DNA from: Dryococelus australis
Lineage: Eukaryota > Arthropoda > Insecta > Phasmatodea > Phasmatidae
NCBI GenBank assembly: GCA_029891345.1
Contig: CM056995.1
Location: forward strand, 80,973,895 to 81,037,894
Direction: 5' to 3'
Length of the DNA stretch: 64,000 nucleotides
The translations under genes were made by a program, and so were the position numbers. This document shows, one piece after another, positions 45,353 through 57,208 of this stretch (its first letter is position 1; each line of letters begins with the position of its first letter). The notes below the pieces were generated by a model. It searched no databases and had not been told where the DNA came from. It worked only from the letters and a program-made list of their open reading frames with translations.

Positions 45353-45631
45353 TAATTATAAAATCATTTACACCTCCAGCACGAACTTTCTATAAAAATC
45401 AGTTGCAGCGGAACAGGCATAACAATAAAATAAAAAATGAATAATTACAAAATAGGCATGATGACAGCAATGAACACCCATTTTGATACAGCGAGTTATA
45501 CAGAATATTTTTCCATAATAATGGTTTTCGTGGGGGGGGGGGGGGGGAAACATGCAACGTTTTTACAGTCGTCCATGCACTTGCCTGTGATTCTCAAACT
45601 GCAATTTGTTGTTTAAAGTTAGGGGGGATCG

Positions 45632-45940
45632 GTACGCCATCTTGGATTTACGAATTTTCGCTGTAACTTGTATAACAGATTTTATATTTTATTTTGGACA
45701 TCGACAAGGCATTGGGCATTGCTTTAAACAAGTTCCAAAACATTTTTACTTGGGCTACTCTTGCTAGAGTTATTTTTGTAACTGCCCACAAGGAAAATTT
45801 ACTTATTTTTCGCCCCCAGTCACGGCTAAAAATTAATATAGGCAATAGAGACGCAATAGTTTGTTAAAGCTTGAGAAGCTGTTGAATATTAAAAATGGAA
45901 GTTATGGCCAAAATATTGAAAATCCAAAATGGCGGGGAGT
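45632..45940. mobile_element. Small palindromic-end element (MITE-like)
   Basis: 'cgccatcttggattt' at 45635-45649 and 'aaatccaaaatggcg' at 45920-45934 are inverted repeats with one mismatch in 15. The interior has no gene. The target duplication is unclear. Confidence 0.55.
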
Positions 45941-46213
45941 GATGCCACTTGATGTAACACTTTTTAATTAACATATGAACGAAGTCCCGGTTCATAAACT
46001 CACATTTCCAATGTAAATACTTTCTGAAGCACTCGTCGTGACGCTAGGAACTAATGAAGAACAGTAATGCAATTTATTTTACTTATTGTTTGTTTAATGA
46101 GGAAATATTGCGTGAATTGCAACCTTTAATTTATCACTTCCTTGTTTGTTTTGCAATCATTAGTGTATTGGCAGTTCGCGATTATGTGAGCATTTCTGAA
46201 AACACTGCTGATA

Positions 46214-46636
46214 AAGCCTGTTAGCGGTAAAGTGAGCACTTTAGAAATGAACCTTAGAAAAAAGTCACTGCCCTTGCATGCGTATATTTCAATAGGCTCA
46301 CTGAGTGACACTCGCCCAGTAAAGTTGGTAACGATGGATGGAAAATAGTCCCATATACTAACGTCGAATAAAAAGTGTTAGTTAAGCATTTATAACTTAG
46401 AATTTATTTCTTTCGCTTTATGATTTTTTTTTTAATGCATCGAAGTGTGAAACTTAGCAGATTTGTAAAGTATTTACTTTCTTAAAATTTCAGAGTTTTA
46501 TTTTACCAACGCATGAATAAAGTGACGAGGCCCATGACAATGTTAATTTTACATAAGGCGGGGGACTACACAACATGTCTACAAGTAGATCTTAAGCAGG
46601 GCTTTCAAAAGTGCTCAATTTACCGTGAACAGGCTA
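46214..46636 (+). mobile_element. MITE family A, full copy
   Basis: TA flanks at 46212-46213 and 46637-46638. The left end is AAGCCTGTTAGCGGTAAAGT and the right end is TTTACCGTGAACAGGCTA. The single changes 'ggc' to 'gcc' and 'gcc' to 'ggc' at the two ends mirror each other, so the terminal repeats have stayed matched. Confidence 0.9.
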
Positions 46637-47009
46637 TACCGACGTGCTCGTTTCAGAGACACTTATACAACTGCTGCTGTCCGCTGCGTAGCTGCTTATC
46701 GCGAGAGGGGTGATTTCGAGGCAGCTGATCTGGTAAGCTTGTGCCAGGAACTCAGTTATAATCTCAATGTGCTGTGCTGGGTGACTTGGGTGATAACTTT
46801 AGATAGAAAAAGCCGTTTTTTAAAACATCAGCAGAAATTAGTTTTGTCCAGCTAGATTCCCGTTTTGAACCACTGTGCGTCGGTCCGATTCACTTCATTC
46901 ATGCACCGCTTAAATGTAAATGTGTAATTTGTGTAAAAGTATATGAATTATATGTTAATTCTTATTCTTATTTGCTTGAAACAAACAGAAACAACTTTAA
47001 ATACAGCTT

Positions 47010-47172
47010 GTACTCACGAATTTAAATGTAATGCCTTCAGTTAAGACATGGAACAATTTTTTCTTCATCGCTGCCAACTTTACTGGGCGCAATTCAGTCA
47101 CCATATCCTTTAATGCGTACGCAGTTAGAGGCAGGGTTTTTTTGAAGGGTCGATTTTTAAAATGATTAATTA
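47010..47172 (-). repeat. MITE family A fragment, reverse
   Basis: It matches the inner two thirds of the right half of reverse A copies ('ttaagacatggaac', 'gccaactttactgggcgc', 'gttagaggcaggg'). It has no terminal repeats. Confidence 0.65.
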
Positions 47173-47608
47173 GCCTTGAAGAGATTATACAAAAGTAGTG
47201 GAATAGTAACACTTTTTTTTTCTGCAGGCTCCTATGATAATTTCATTCTTGCCCGGGTAGTAATTGTTAAAAATCAGCAATCTGAAAAACCATATTATTG
47301 TTTACGATGTGGAGAGCTCCATAATAATATTTACAGCTTGCGTAATATCTTGAGAGTTCCATTATCACTCGTCTGGGGTATTCTTTCTTTTCTCTGGGGA
47401 AATATTTTGCGACACGTTTAGTAGTTTCGACAAAAAAAAAATGTATTTCCGATACACTGCAACGCCAAGCGCCGGGTGGAAACTATAAAATCTAAAATGC
47501 GGAGAATTTTAGTGACGGCTGCTATCCCCCCCTCCTCCCCCTTCCACAACGCATCAAACTCCTTTCCGCGTTGTAATCTTTATGTTCAGTGACAGTTGTT
47601 AGACAATA

Positions 47609-48449
47609 TAGGCTGCTCTCGTTAAGCTGAGCATTTCTGACAGCTCTGCTTAAAATCTACTCGTGTAAACACATATATTCTTCCAAAATATGTAAAATTA
47701 ACAATGGCATGAACCTCATCACTTTATTTATGCGTAAGTCAAGTGAAACTGTGAAATTATTAGTAAAGTAAATATTTTACAAATATTCTAATATTTACAC
47801 TTAGTAGCATTAAAATAAAAAGAAAGTGAATGAAATCATTAAAAAAAAATTTCACGAATGTTTACCTAACACTTTTAATTCGATGTTAAGACATGGAACT
47901 ACTTTACCTCCATCTTTAAAGGCTGTTCACGATAAAGTGAGCACTTCTGAAATAAACCTTAGAAAAAGTCACTGCCCCAGCCTGCATATATTTTAACAGG
48001 CGCCTTTAGTGACATGTGCCCAGTAAAGTTGGTAACGATGGATGGGAAGTAGTTTCGTATCTTAAGTCGAATAAAAGTGTTAGGTAACCATTTGTTATAA
48101 CTTAAATTATTTCTTTCCCTTCCTGTTTGTTTAATGCATCGAATAGCAAAAATAAGCAGAACATTTTCTAATAATTTCACAGTTTCACTTGCCCGACGCA
48201 TGAATAAAGCGATGAGACCCATGACAATGTTAATATTACATAAGGTGGAAGAATACACAGTGTTCATACAAGTAGATCTTAAGCGGAACTTTCAAAAGTG
48301 CTCATTTTATCGTGAATAGCCTATACCAACTTGACTGGGTGCATGCTACTTAGCGCACCTGTTAAAATACTTACACGCAGGTAGGCGCAGTGACTATTTA
48401 TTAAGGTTGATTTTAAAAGTGCTGAAATTATTGTGAAGAACAGTTTTTA
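47609..48449 (-). mobile_element. MITE family A, reverse copy split by another A copy
   Basis: The host element occupies 47609-47918 and 48324-48449. Its left end is TAGGCTGCTCTCGTTAAGCT, preceded by TA. The interior stops at 'cctccatcttta' and resumes after the insert with 'taccaacttgactgggtgca', in the exact order of intact reverse copies. The right end has decayed to 'attgtgaagaacagttttta'. Confidence 0.88.
47919..48323 (+). mobile_element. MITE family A copy nested in another A copy
   Basis: The left end AAGGCTGTTCACGATAAAGT and the right end TTTATCGTGAATAGCCTA are flanked by TA at 47917-47918 and 48324-48325. Removing the insert and one TA restores the host sequence 'ccatcttTAccaac', which matches 'ccatcgttaccaac' in other copies. 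The TA target duplication is thus shown directly. 405 bp. Confidence 0.93.
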
Positions 48450-48783
48450 GTTATCGGTGTCGACCTTCAGGTCATTAACACTCGCTGGGCCGGCGAGGCC
48501 GCCTGTCGAAGCCGGAATTACCGCGCCCACGGGCGTGCACGCCTAATCGCGCTCCCTTTGCATATAAAAATGGTTCCAGCACGACGCGGCCCTGTTCGCC
48601 GTCACGTCACGAGGAACAATGGAAATTAACTGCGCCATATTCAAGGCTCCCTCCGCCTATCTGGAGCTGCTTTATTCCAGTGTTCGAGGCCGAGAAGCGC
48701 GGGAGCGATGAGGGCGAAATTGCCACGCTCAAGTGCACCATCGCCGCTATGCGTAAGGCTCTGAACTGGCGTGTACTGCACTC
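48450..48783 (+). other. GC-rich segment with TATA box and coding-like frame
   Basis: TATAAAAA at 48563-48570 lies in strongly GC-rich sequence. Downstream, about 48680-48785 reads FEAEKRGSDEGEIATLKCTI, then AAMRKALNWRV in one open frame. The same motif series returns on the minus strand at 63830-63935 (KRGSDKGCNDTRIKCTIAST, then RKTLNWRV). So it is part of a dispersed, formerly coding repeat and not necessarily a host gene. Confidence 0.4.
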
Positions 48784-49205
48784 AAGGTTGCTCACGATAA
48801 AGTGAGCACTTTTGAAATCAACCTAAGGAAAATGTCACTGCTCCTACCTGCATATATTTTAACGGGCGCGCTGTGACCTGCGCCCAGAAAAGTTGGTAAC
48901 GATGGAGTGAAAATAGTTCCATATTTTAAGGTCAAATAAAAAGTGTTAAGATTGCCATTTGGGACAATCTAATAATATCTTACATTTTCTGTTATTTTTT
49001 TTAATGCATCGAAGTGTAAAAATTAGCTGATTCGTAAAATATTTATTTTCCCATTAATTTCACAATTTCACTTGACCGACGCATTAATAAAGTGACGAGG
49101 CTCATGGTTGTGTTAATTTCACATAATGCAGAATAATACACGACATGCATACAAGTAGATCTTAACAGGGCTTTCAGAAGTGACCATTTTACAGCGAACA
49201 GTACA
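48784..49205 (+). mobile_element. MITE family A, copy with degraded ends
   Basis: The left end AAGGTTGCTCACGATAAAGT and the right end TTTACAGCGAACAGTACA are decayed. The interior is collinear with the other A copies. Confidence 0.87.
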
Positions 49206-49207
49206 TA

Positions 49208-49430
49208 GTCGTGCTGCCGTGTTACCTACGGGACTTCAAGTGGTGACGCTATCAGTTTATTGGTGGGAATTCTGTAGCAAAGTAAAACGTAGGGCCCTTG
49301 AGAAGGTACTTTTGTATGGCAGTACTACCTTAAGTCAGTTCCGTGTGAAGTTTTATCGATTTGTAAACTCCAGTAATACTAAGCGCACACAATACTTGAC
49401 GTTATAATAAAGTTGTTATAAACAAATAAT
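49208..49430 (+). other. Weak candidate 3' exon with poly(A) signal
   Basis: An open frame (LQVVTLSVYWWEFCSKVKRR and on to NTKRTQYLTL) ends just before AATAAA at 49406-49411. It starts inside a MITE end and has no known motif. Only the poly(A) signal close to the stop speaks for it. Confidence 0.2.
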
Positions 49431-49489
49431 GTGGTGGCTGTGTCGTCCACACAGCTGACGTCTATGGGTAGTGAGAGGGGAAAAAATAA

Positions 49490-49787
49490 TTAAACGTCAT
49501 TCTCTGATTTATTGCAATCTATCTTAGTGATTTTTTTGCGTTTGTGCTGATTGTGTCGTCGTTGTTTAGTCTTAGTCTCGTCACGTGATCTGGCATGTGA
49601 TGACGCAATTGCTACGTCCGCAGTTCGCTGCTGCGTATAATTGTCAACTTCTTCTTCATATAACTCCGGAATGGACTTAGGTATCCGAGTCATCCTTTCA
49701 GTATTAGAGTTGTCTTGTCGAGCACAATTCATGTTGTTAATATCATTAATATCCTTTTCGCCTAACTCGTAATTTTTGTTAACTATT
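49490..49787 (-). CDS. Candidate terminal exon of an unknown host gene
   Basis: On the minus strand a splice acceptor, ACCAG|AATAG (AG at 49788-49789), is preceded by a CTAAC branch-point match about 27 bases upstream. The frame then stays open for about 98 codons to TAA at 49490. It contains IVNKNYELGEKDINDINN, then PKSIPELYEEEVDNYTQQRT and a lysine/arginine-rich end (TKTKQRRHNQHKRKKITKID) that could be a nuclear localisation signal. Composition is unlike the Leu/Phe/Tyr-rich chance frames around it. I do not recognise the family. The exon would begin in the third position of a codon, so an upstream exon beyond 49.8 kb is required; none was recognised. Confidence 0.4.
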
Positions 49788-50782
49788 CTGGTTTGTAATG
49801 AAAATGATTATTGGTTAGAAAGACACTATGTGTGTTTATAAAATTATGATTCCTGGTTATGTTTTTAGTTACTTTTTTTTACGCACAAACTGGCGGCAGA
49901 ATTGATCGAGGTTCGCAGGGCGGCTCCGTCACGGCCTGAGCGTCAGAACGTAAGTTTGTGTGTGTAGCACGAAGCCAAGGGACCAACCTATACTATCGTA
50001 CATTTACATTTACCTTACTGCTCATTATCAACGAGTAATTGTCACGGACCCGAGAGAAAATTTCGTGACGGTCACTTTCTGAACACAGGGGACTGAGTTG
50101 TAGGACGTTGTCACGTCAAAATCAGATTTCTTGGCAACAGTACAGTTATAATATTTATTTACTGCAACCATTCTCGTCAATTAGTTTTCTTACATTATGT
50201 TGTAAAATCTCAACTATTTAGTTTCAGGAGGCCTATTGCAAAATTATGCTTCAGCAATGTTATGACTTACAACAAAGTAAGAATTATTTTGGGTTTTAAA
50301 AAGTAATTTTTGCAAAGCAGTTCGCAGAAAATTTTAGAAACTATTTAAATATATATATATATATATATTAACTACGAGCAAAATGTAAAAGTTTTCAACA
50401 AACTATTATATTTATGTACATTGCCTTACACGTTTATATTTTTGTGCTTTAGCTGTTCTCATTTGTAAAAATTTGCGCCAACTGGGCTTGCGCAGTTATA
50501 GAAATATATTTAGGTATTTTAAACTCGGGTAAAGATCCTTTTGAACCGCGAGAAAATTTACTTAGTTTCATTGTCGCAGACCAGTCAATACTCAGTGTAA
50601 ACATAGGCCTAAATTATCAGTAGTGAGGTTCGCCTTTCATATTCCGAAACATCGCACGGGTTTCTAAGAATGTCGGTATTAATTCCAATATTCTCTTCTA
50701 GTGACACAATCGCGACATTTTGAATGTAAAAACATGACGGGTTTATTTGAATTTATTTTTGTGAACATGGAAATATCTGTAC

Positions 50783-50874
50783 AGAGAGAGAGTATATTAT
50801 ATATATAATATATATATATATAAAATATATATATATATATATATTTATATATAATATATATATATATTTTAGTA
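50783..50874. repeat. (TA)n microsatellite with breaks
   Basis: Alternating TA with a few AAA or TTT interruptions. Confidence 0.9.
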
Positions 50875-52044
50875 CAATTTTTTTTTACAGGGTAGTTCTA
50901 AACATCTAACGTGTCTGAGTGAGGTCTGCTTACGAATAGAATTTAAGGCTCTGCCTCACAAGCCATGTTGAATTATTGGTTCTAGCTTATTTCTGTTGTA
51001 CACCGACACTTATTACGAAACTGCTACTATACAATCATGACAATATACGTTATGCTGAAGTACAAACATAAATTCTGAAAATTCTTTAAGTAGTGATGCC
51101 GTATTTTTTCGAGAATTGTGAACATATTAATGCCATTTTACAATCACCATATCACATGTGGATGAAGTTTGACGGCTAAATTTTAAGGGTACTGTCAATT
51201 ATAATAATGAAATAGTAACAAATATGTGGTTATTTCACTGAAAAGGAAGTTATGCCATATAAATGGAAAATTCAACATGGCGGGTGAGGCCGGGCCGAAA
51301 CGTGTCTGTATACGTTTTTCAGTTCCTCCAGTACTCTTTAAAGCATGTTTTTGTGATAGTGAAAATGGCTAGAACGGGTGTTTTCACGTTCATTTTTAGG
51401 CATGAACAATCCGGTGTAATACATAATAAAAGAATAGGGACGTGCATCAAACCTAAAATGGTAGAATCTCCGCTGAAAGTCTTTTAGAGGCGCGTTATCG
51501 ACAAGACTGCACAAGTTCAGTGGTTTGTGCGTAGAGGTGATGAGAGAGTTGATGCGAATGTCTCGGTCGCTCCTAGCGCTCCCACGCTTTTAGACCTCAG
51601 ACGTGCAAAATTCCTTCAACGAGGCGGCCACCTTAAGTTGGCATCACATGAGTGGAGTTTTTATCGTAATCCCCTACACAATGGAGGCACGCAGACGTAA
51701 AGAATGGTCGGTTTTACGCAGATACGTTACTAAAACGTTAACTTCATAGTCCAAAAATTTTTAACGTTAGAGTCACATATGGAAATAGTTCTGTACTTCC
51801 AAATATTCATTGATAAGGACTCAAATCACAAGACTTTTATACACGTTTATCCTCAACTCTAGAGATGTGAGATGATTCGTTATGAAAATGTGATAGAGAA
51901 CGTAATAAGACATATGACCTAACGTGACTATTACGGGAGAAACACTCCTTTACAGATTGGGAACGAAATTAGTTATTTGCAGTATGTCAGAAGCTAGGTT
52001 AGCTGAAACATCAAATTCTTGAAATGTGTTAGCCATCTGTGAAC

Positions 52045-52155
52045 ATTTGGCAGGTGACAACGTCGTCAGTCATAAGGGAACTATGGGGTTCCATGTTATT
52101 AACACGCAAAAGTGCGTTTGTTAACCGTGAGTGTTTATTGATCGTTATGACCTAG
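52045..52155 (+). repeat. Dispersed repeat, partner of 1858-1975
   Basis: The blocks 'ggtgacaacgtcgtcagtca', 'ctatggggttccatgttatt' and 'gtgagtgtttattgatcgtt' match the early-window copy in order. Confidence 0.55.
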
Positions 52156-52305
52156 TAGCAAGGTGTACATTAAAGGAACACAATTCAGGCTAACGTTGTT
52201 CGCGAGTTTACGCAGTTTTCAGTAATTTTAAATTACTGCTTTTAATTGCCAATTTTCGAGAGCGCCTGTACCTTAGTAATCACGTAATAGAAGTATGTAA
52301 GCCTA

Positions 52306-52723
52306 TAGGCTGTACACGGTTAACTGGCCACTTTTGAAAGCCTTGCTTACGATCTACTTGTACGCACAGTGCGTATTCTTTCACCATAGTAAAATTAATA
52401 TGGCTATATGGTTTGATAACTATATACATCCGCCTCTCAAGTGAAAATGTAGTAGGTATTACTAGATAAGTAGTTATTTAGAAAATGTATTAGTTCTTAC
52501 ACTTAAATACATTAAAAAATATAAGACGGAATAAATAATTTCATTATTTACTAATGTAACTATTAATGAAACGTTAAGACATAGGACTACTTTTTACCAG
52601 TTATTACCAACTTTGCTAGACGCACGTCAGTCAGTATGCACGTTGAAACATGTGCAGGTAGAGGCAGTAATATTTTTCAAACGTTGATTTCAAATGTGCG
52701 TAAATAACCGCATGAATAACCTA
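52306..52723 (-). mobile_element. MITE family A, reverse, diverged
   Basis: TA flanks at 52304-52305 and 52724-52725. The left end is TAGGCTGTACACGGTTAACT and the right end CATGAATAACCTA. Its interior is one of the more diverged, so it is an older copy. Confidence 0.88.
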
Positions 52724-52850
52724 TACGAGGGGCAGCATTGTGCTGGGAAAGGTGGCCGGAAGTGAGTAGTTAACTCAGCAGCTGCCCAGCTCGCGAATGT
52801 GGAAGAAATAAACGTTCGATCGTTTTTCACACCGCCGCGCCGGCCTTTAA

Positions 52851-53420
52851 GCAGGCTTCATACGATGCAAGATGAGTGCCAAACTTGCGCGAGATGCCGA
52901 CCTTGAACGAGAATTTCTTGCACAAGTTTGTGTGCAAGGCTCATCTTGCACGAAATGAGAAGATAGAGCAGGTCCTATACTTTTCGTGCAAGACGATGCA
53001 AGTTGTGATCCTATTGGTCCTTGCATGCTGGTCATGTGACCTGTTGTAATATCAACCATACAGTAAAAGAAAATCATAATCTGAAATGTGCGAAGAGGAA
53101 TACGGGGAAATAAAACATTGCTGGAAAATAACTTATGGATTGGAGTTCAGACATTTTGCTGAGAATAAAATGAAAACAATTATATTTTGGAGGGATAGCT
53201 TTGAAACAAATACCTTATTAAAGTAAGCAACTTCATATCTTGTATTATAATATCATGACTGGTACTCACCAGAGCTATCAACTAATTTTAATGAGAGACA
53301 GTATTCATTTTATTTAGCTGCGTGTGAACTCGTTTCGCACGAAATTTAGTTGGCTTTTTCGTACGAAAAATTTCATACGGAATCTTGCGCGAAATGCATC
53401 TCGCATGGCGTGAAGCCTGC
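52851..53420. mobile_element. Non-autonomous DNA transposon with about 28-bp ends
   Basis: The left end 'gcaggcttcatacgatgcaa' and the complement of the right end, 'gcaggcttcacgccatgcga', form an inverted repeat of about 28 bp with four mismatches. The ends are GC-rich with repeated 'cttgcgcgaaatg' motifs; the middle is AT-rich and has no gene. A target duplication (possibly 'tta' or 'tttaa') is not certain, so hAT, PIF and Academ-like families all remain possible. Confidence 0.7.
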
Positions 53421-54784
53421 TTTAGCGTAAGAATTTCTTGGCAGAGGTCCAGGGCGCGCCAATCAATAACATGACAGTCCGCATTTCCCTCGCTATAACC
53501 TTGTTATTAACCAGTGGGTATTCACATTCCATTTGTAATAAAATCCATTTCGATATGCTGTTCGCATGTTACTCAGCACATTTGAAAGCTCCGCTTAGGC
53601 CGGCACTACGATTACTAAACCTTATGCGTAACACGTTCATGTAAGCCGGTTACATCTTGTCTAGCGTGTTTCAGTGACATCTATCTCGATAGTTTAATTT
53701 AACGCGAAACGTCCGTCCACGTAAAGAAAGAGCTTGTAGCACCTGAATCAATCATGTCGAACAGTCGTGAAGTCTACATGGGATTATCATATTTTTAAAT
53801 TCGTAAATAGGTAGAGGAATTTTCAAATTATTTTTCACGGGAGTATAAAAATGCTTGCAAGTAGTACCTGTGTTTGCCAATAAGTTTTGAAGCGGTAGGC
53901 CTAAGTACTTTACGAAATACGATTTAATTTTCCTTGTATCTCTCACAATGAATAGGCTCATGGACGAAAAAGTTTGTGAATTTTCCTGTTGCGTTTCATT
54001 TTGGAGATTATAGCTGTCTAGTGGTTCCCTTAGTTTGACAGATCACATACGTCTAACTTTCGTAAACTATTCTTGGCCACACGTTTGTATAATATTAATT
54101 ATAAGAGTTTTCAATGTGGAAATAAAAACTACATCGTAAATATGTTCCTAAAATGCCAACCCTTACAATAGTGTGCATTAACAAACATAAAACGAAGAAA
54201 ATAATTTACTTGTTAACAAACTTATACGTAACACTTTTTATATGAATTTAATATATTTTTCTGCTTTTCCGCACCAACTTAACTGATAGCAAGCCAGCCT
54301 GTAGGTATGTGGTTTAAAATATATACAGTTAAAGAGAATTTTTAATGGTCGAAATTGCATCGGCACAAGTCTCGAATAGGAATGGAACATCACCAGAGAA
54401 AACTATCCTTTTTGCATTTGGTCAGAACTGAATCTTCCGAACGTGAGTCGGCTATACTAACAACATGACTAAAGTGGCTGGGTTTTGGACTAAAATTGGA
54501 CCATTACAATGCTAAGTTGTTTATTATGCTATTAAATATAGATACTGTAGGCACCTATGTGTACCAAGTCATTATACCTACACTTGGCTATCGAAGAAAT
54601 AGACTTGAGCATGGGAATAACATTTTGTGTAAATTTTTCACCCGGTTTTTTAAGTTGTAAATTTGATTTCATGGTATGATACACGTGCGCATTACATGTT
54701 TGTTGTTTCTAGTTATGCAGGATACATGTGTGTTTAACGCTAACTTAATATTTTCCAAAAAAAAATGTTACACAGGTTTTTATT
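53421..54784. other. Gene-free stretch, nothing recognised
   Basis: No supported gene or repeat partner. Confidence 0.35.
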
Positions 54785-54786
54785 TA

Positions 54787-54903
54787 TAGGCTATTCACTG
54801 TAAAGGAAGCACTTTTGAGGCCCTAGTTACTTTTTCCTTTCAGCCATTTTTATCCTCTAACCACCTCTGTAAATAAATATTGCCTTGTAAGTAATAAACA
54901 CAG

Positions 54904-54977
<74 letters not shown>

Positions 54978-54997
54978 TTAACTTCCAAGCGCGGTGT

Positions 54998-55033
<36 letters not shown>

Positions 55034-55140
55034 CACCGCGCTTGGAAGTTAACTTTTAGGGCTAAAATACAATATATTTATTGGCTATTATTCCAAATGA
55101 GAAGGCTTTCAAAAGTGCTCAATTTACCGTGAATAGCCTA
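54787..55140 (+). mobile_element. MITE family B enlarged by (TA)n and an inverted duplication
   Basis: TA flanks at 54785-54786 and 55141-55142. The ends TAGGCTATTCACTGTAAAGG and GAATAGCCTA are typical. At the place where other B copies have 'gtatacatttcaccac', this one has about 70 bp of TA repeat, a 26-bp inverted copy of the following sequence and about 30 bp more TA repeat. That explains its 354 bp against about 235. Confidence 0.92.
54975..55055. repeat. 26-bp inverted duplication around (TA)n
   Basis: 54975-55000 is the exact reverse complement of 55030-55055. The right arm is the native MITE B sequence (compare 'ccaccgcactcagaattaac' at about 6511-6530). The left arm must therefore be the added inverted copy. 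Confidence 0.93.
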
Positions 55141-55807
55141 TACTAACGATACTGATAGATTTGTGATTGTGGTTGTGTTATGTTCATGTCAGTATAAAAT
55201 ACTTTTTTTTTTTAAACAACAGTGGTTGACCCAAGCGCGTAGATAAAGCGTGATACTATGACTTCAGGCTTCCCCTACACATTATTACAATTATTTTAAA
55301 AAGTGACATCCGTGAGATATAATTGTTTACGCCACTAAGGCGGGGAGTTACCACATGAAAGGTGCCAGTGGATTACCTACGTCAGGCTCGGCAAGAAATA
55401 GAAGCTCTAACATCGTTGATTAGTGTGGTACATGCAGAGTCACTATTCCACTGGGTCTTCAGGTTATACCTATGCCCAATTTCTCTTTTATCAGTCTACG
55501 ACCCTCGTTTCCCATTACCCCACTGGAGAACCTGAAATCTACTTATCTTTGGGGGGATGGGGTTAAGGGATCTCCCACATACAGGGCGAAAATTTCGTCG
55601 TCTGTAATTTCTGAGATATTACTATGTGTATATAATGTATGTGTATATATATATTAAAGATTCTATTCAATGTTCAGATTATAGATAATACATTTGGTGT
55701 CATGTGCCCCCAAAATGTTAGGCCCTATAAAAACTAAGCAGGAGCCAGGAGCTCCAAAAATTGATCAGACACAGTAATGATCTTACTGTCTAAGTTCGAC
55801 AAATAGA

Positions 55808-55977
55808 GTGAGTGAGTGAAGAGATTTGGGCGGCTCTTAACAGCATGGTCTTGAGAGCCGGTGAGGGTGATTGAAGGGAATATTGAGCGGCGCCGGAATG
55901 AAGGGGCGGGGGAAACGGGAGATCCCCGAGAAAACCCGCTGACCAACGGCATCGTCCGGCACGATTCCCACTTGCGA
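55808..55977 (-). repeat. SINE, reverse, lacking the tRNA-like head
   Basis: It matches the SINE at 59701-59965 from the 3' tail ('agatttgggcggctcttaac') to 'gtccggcacgattcccactt', where it stops short of the promoter boxes. Confidence 0.82.
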
Positions 55978-56455
55978 TCAATAAATAGAAAAACATTTTA
56001 CAATGTGTTATTTAAAATAATGATAGAAGCAGGTTTTTATTTATTATTAATTTTAGAAGCAGGCCATCATAAATAAATCTTGAAAGTTCTGCTGTCGATG
56101 TTATATGACGTTCCCTGGCTTCAACAACGTTGCATGGAGTTTGTCGTAATATTACGGTGTCCCACATTCTTTAAACACATTTGAGACGTGACGTTACGTT
56201 GCCAATAGTTTTCATGAAGTTGGCTGCAACGTAATTTTACGTTGGCAGTATGCGAAGTGCATAACTACTGAAATTAACGGAATGGAACGAATATTATCTT
56301 ACCTAGGAAGGAACGTGTCATTGGGACACTGTCACTCGACGCTATATTGGCTTACAGCTGAAGTATGTACCAATAGGGCAGCGAGTACAGAGAGAGACCA
56401 ACTGAACTGGTTTTCACTCAAGTGCTGCGCTAAAAGTGTTATAGACATCCTTGTA

Positions 56456-57208
56456 CAGGCTGTTAACGGTTAAGTGAACATTTATCTAAGCCCCGCCTAC
56501 GATCTACTTCTCTGCTCATTTTGTATCATTCCATCATACGTAAAATTAGCGTTTCAATTTACCCTTGCACTTTATTCGTGCGCCAATCAAGTGTAACTGT
56601 GAAATATGTGGAATCGTAAAAAACGTAAAAACAATATGCCAATTTTTTCTCCTATCTGTGTAAAATAGAGAGAAAATATTTTTGATAAATTCCGTCCACA
56701 AATGTAAAAGTTACGCTTTGTATACGACGTTAAGATATGGAAACTTTTCATTTTTCGCTGCTAACTGAACTGCGAAGTCAGTCAGCGTGTCCGTTAAAAT
56801 CATGGCGGTAGGAATAACAGGAGATGGCATGCTATGACGTCACTGAAGCAGCTTTTTCGTCCATCGCCTAATTGTGACACACAAACCATTGGAAATGCTG
56901 AGGCAGTTTTTTTTTTTTTTTTTTGTTATTTAATGCATGTAAAATGTGGACATTTCTAAACAAATAACAGATAATGAAGCTAAATGTTTAGACTAAATGT
57001 CTAGGCTACGTGCTCTGATACAATGGTATAATTTAGAATTGTACAGGTTAAGTTTGCAATGTTGTGGGTGTCACAACACGACGGACAATCGTTATTTTAT
57101 CATGTACATCAACAGACAAGGCCACTCCTCGGTTAAAATACACGCTGCTAGGAGCAGCGATTTTTTCACAGGTTTATTTAAATAGTGCCGAGTTAACCGT
57201 GAACCATG
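56456..57208 (-). mobile_element. MITE family A, reverse, interrupted
   Basis: The left end CAGGCTGTTAACGGTTAAGT (TA before it) and the interior up to about 56845 match reverse A copies. The last 90 bases (57120-57208: 'gagcagcgattttttcacag', 'ccgagttaaccgtgaaccat') match the right end. About 275 bp in between, with a T-homopolymer near 56908, is foreign. Confidence 0.7.

Larger units (their letters stand above)
49860..52300. other. Gene-free stretch
   Basis: No supported gene. The plus-strand frame at 51263-51487 (MENSTWRVRPGRNVSVYVFQ...) is the most protein-like, but it lacks family motifs and splice context. The part at 51540-51620 resembles the border of the 63.9-kb repeat. Confidence 0.35.

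Noticed and set aside
46625-46855. Plus-strand frame (RRARFRDTYTTAAVRCVAAY) as a host exon
   Set aside because: It starts inside a MITE terminal repeat and has no family motif or clear splice sites.
46126-48267. Minus-strand frames that share an 'SDFF' pattern (46126-46311, 47959-48267; also 57001-57185 on the plus strand)
   Set aside because: They are translations of family A MITE interiors, so the shared pattern reflects a non-coding repeat.
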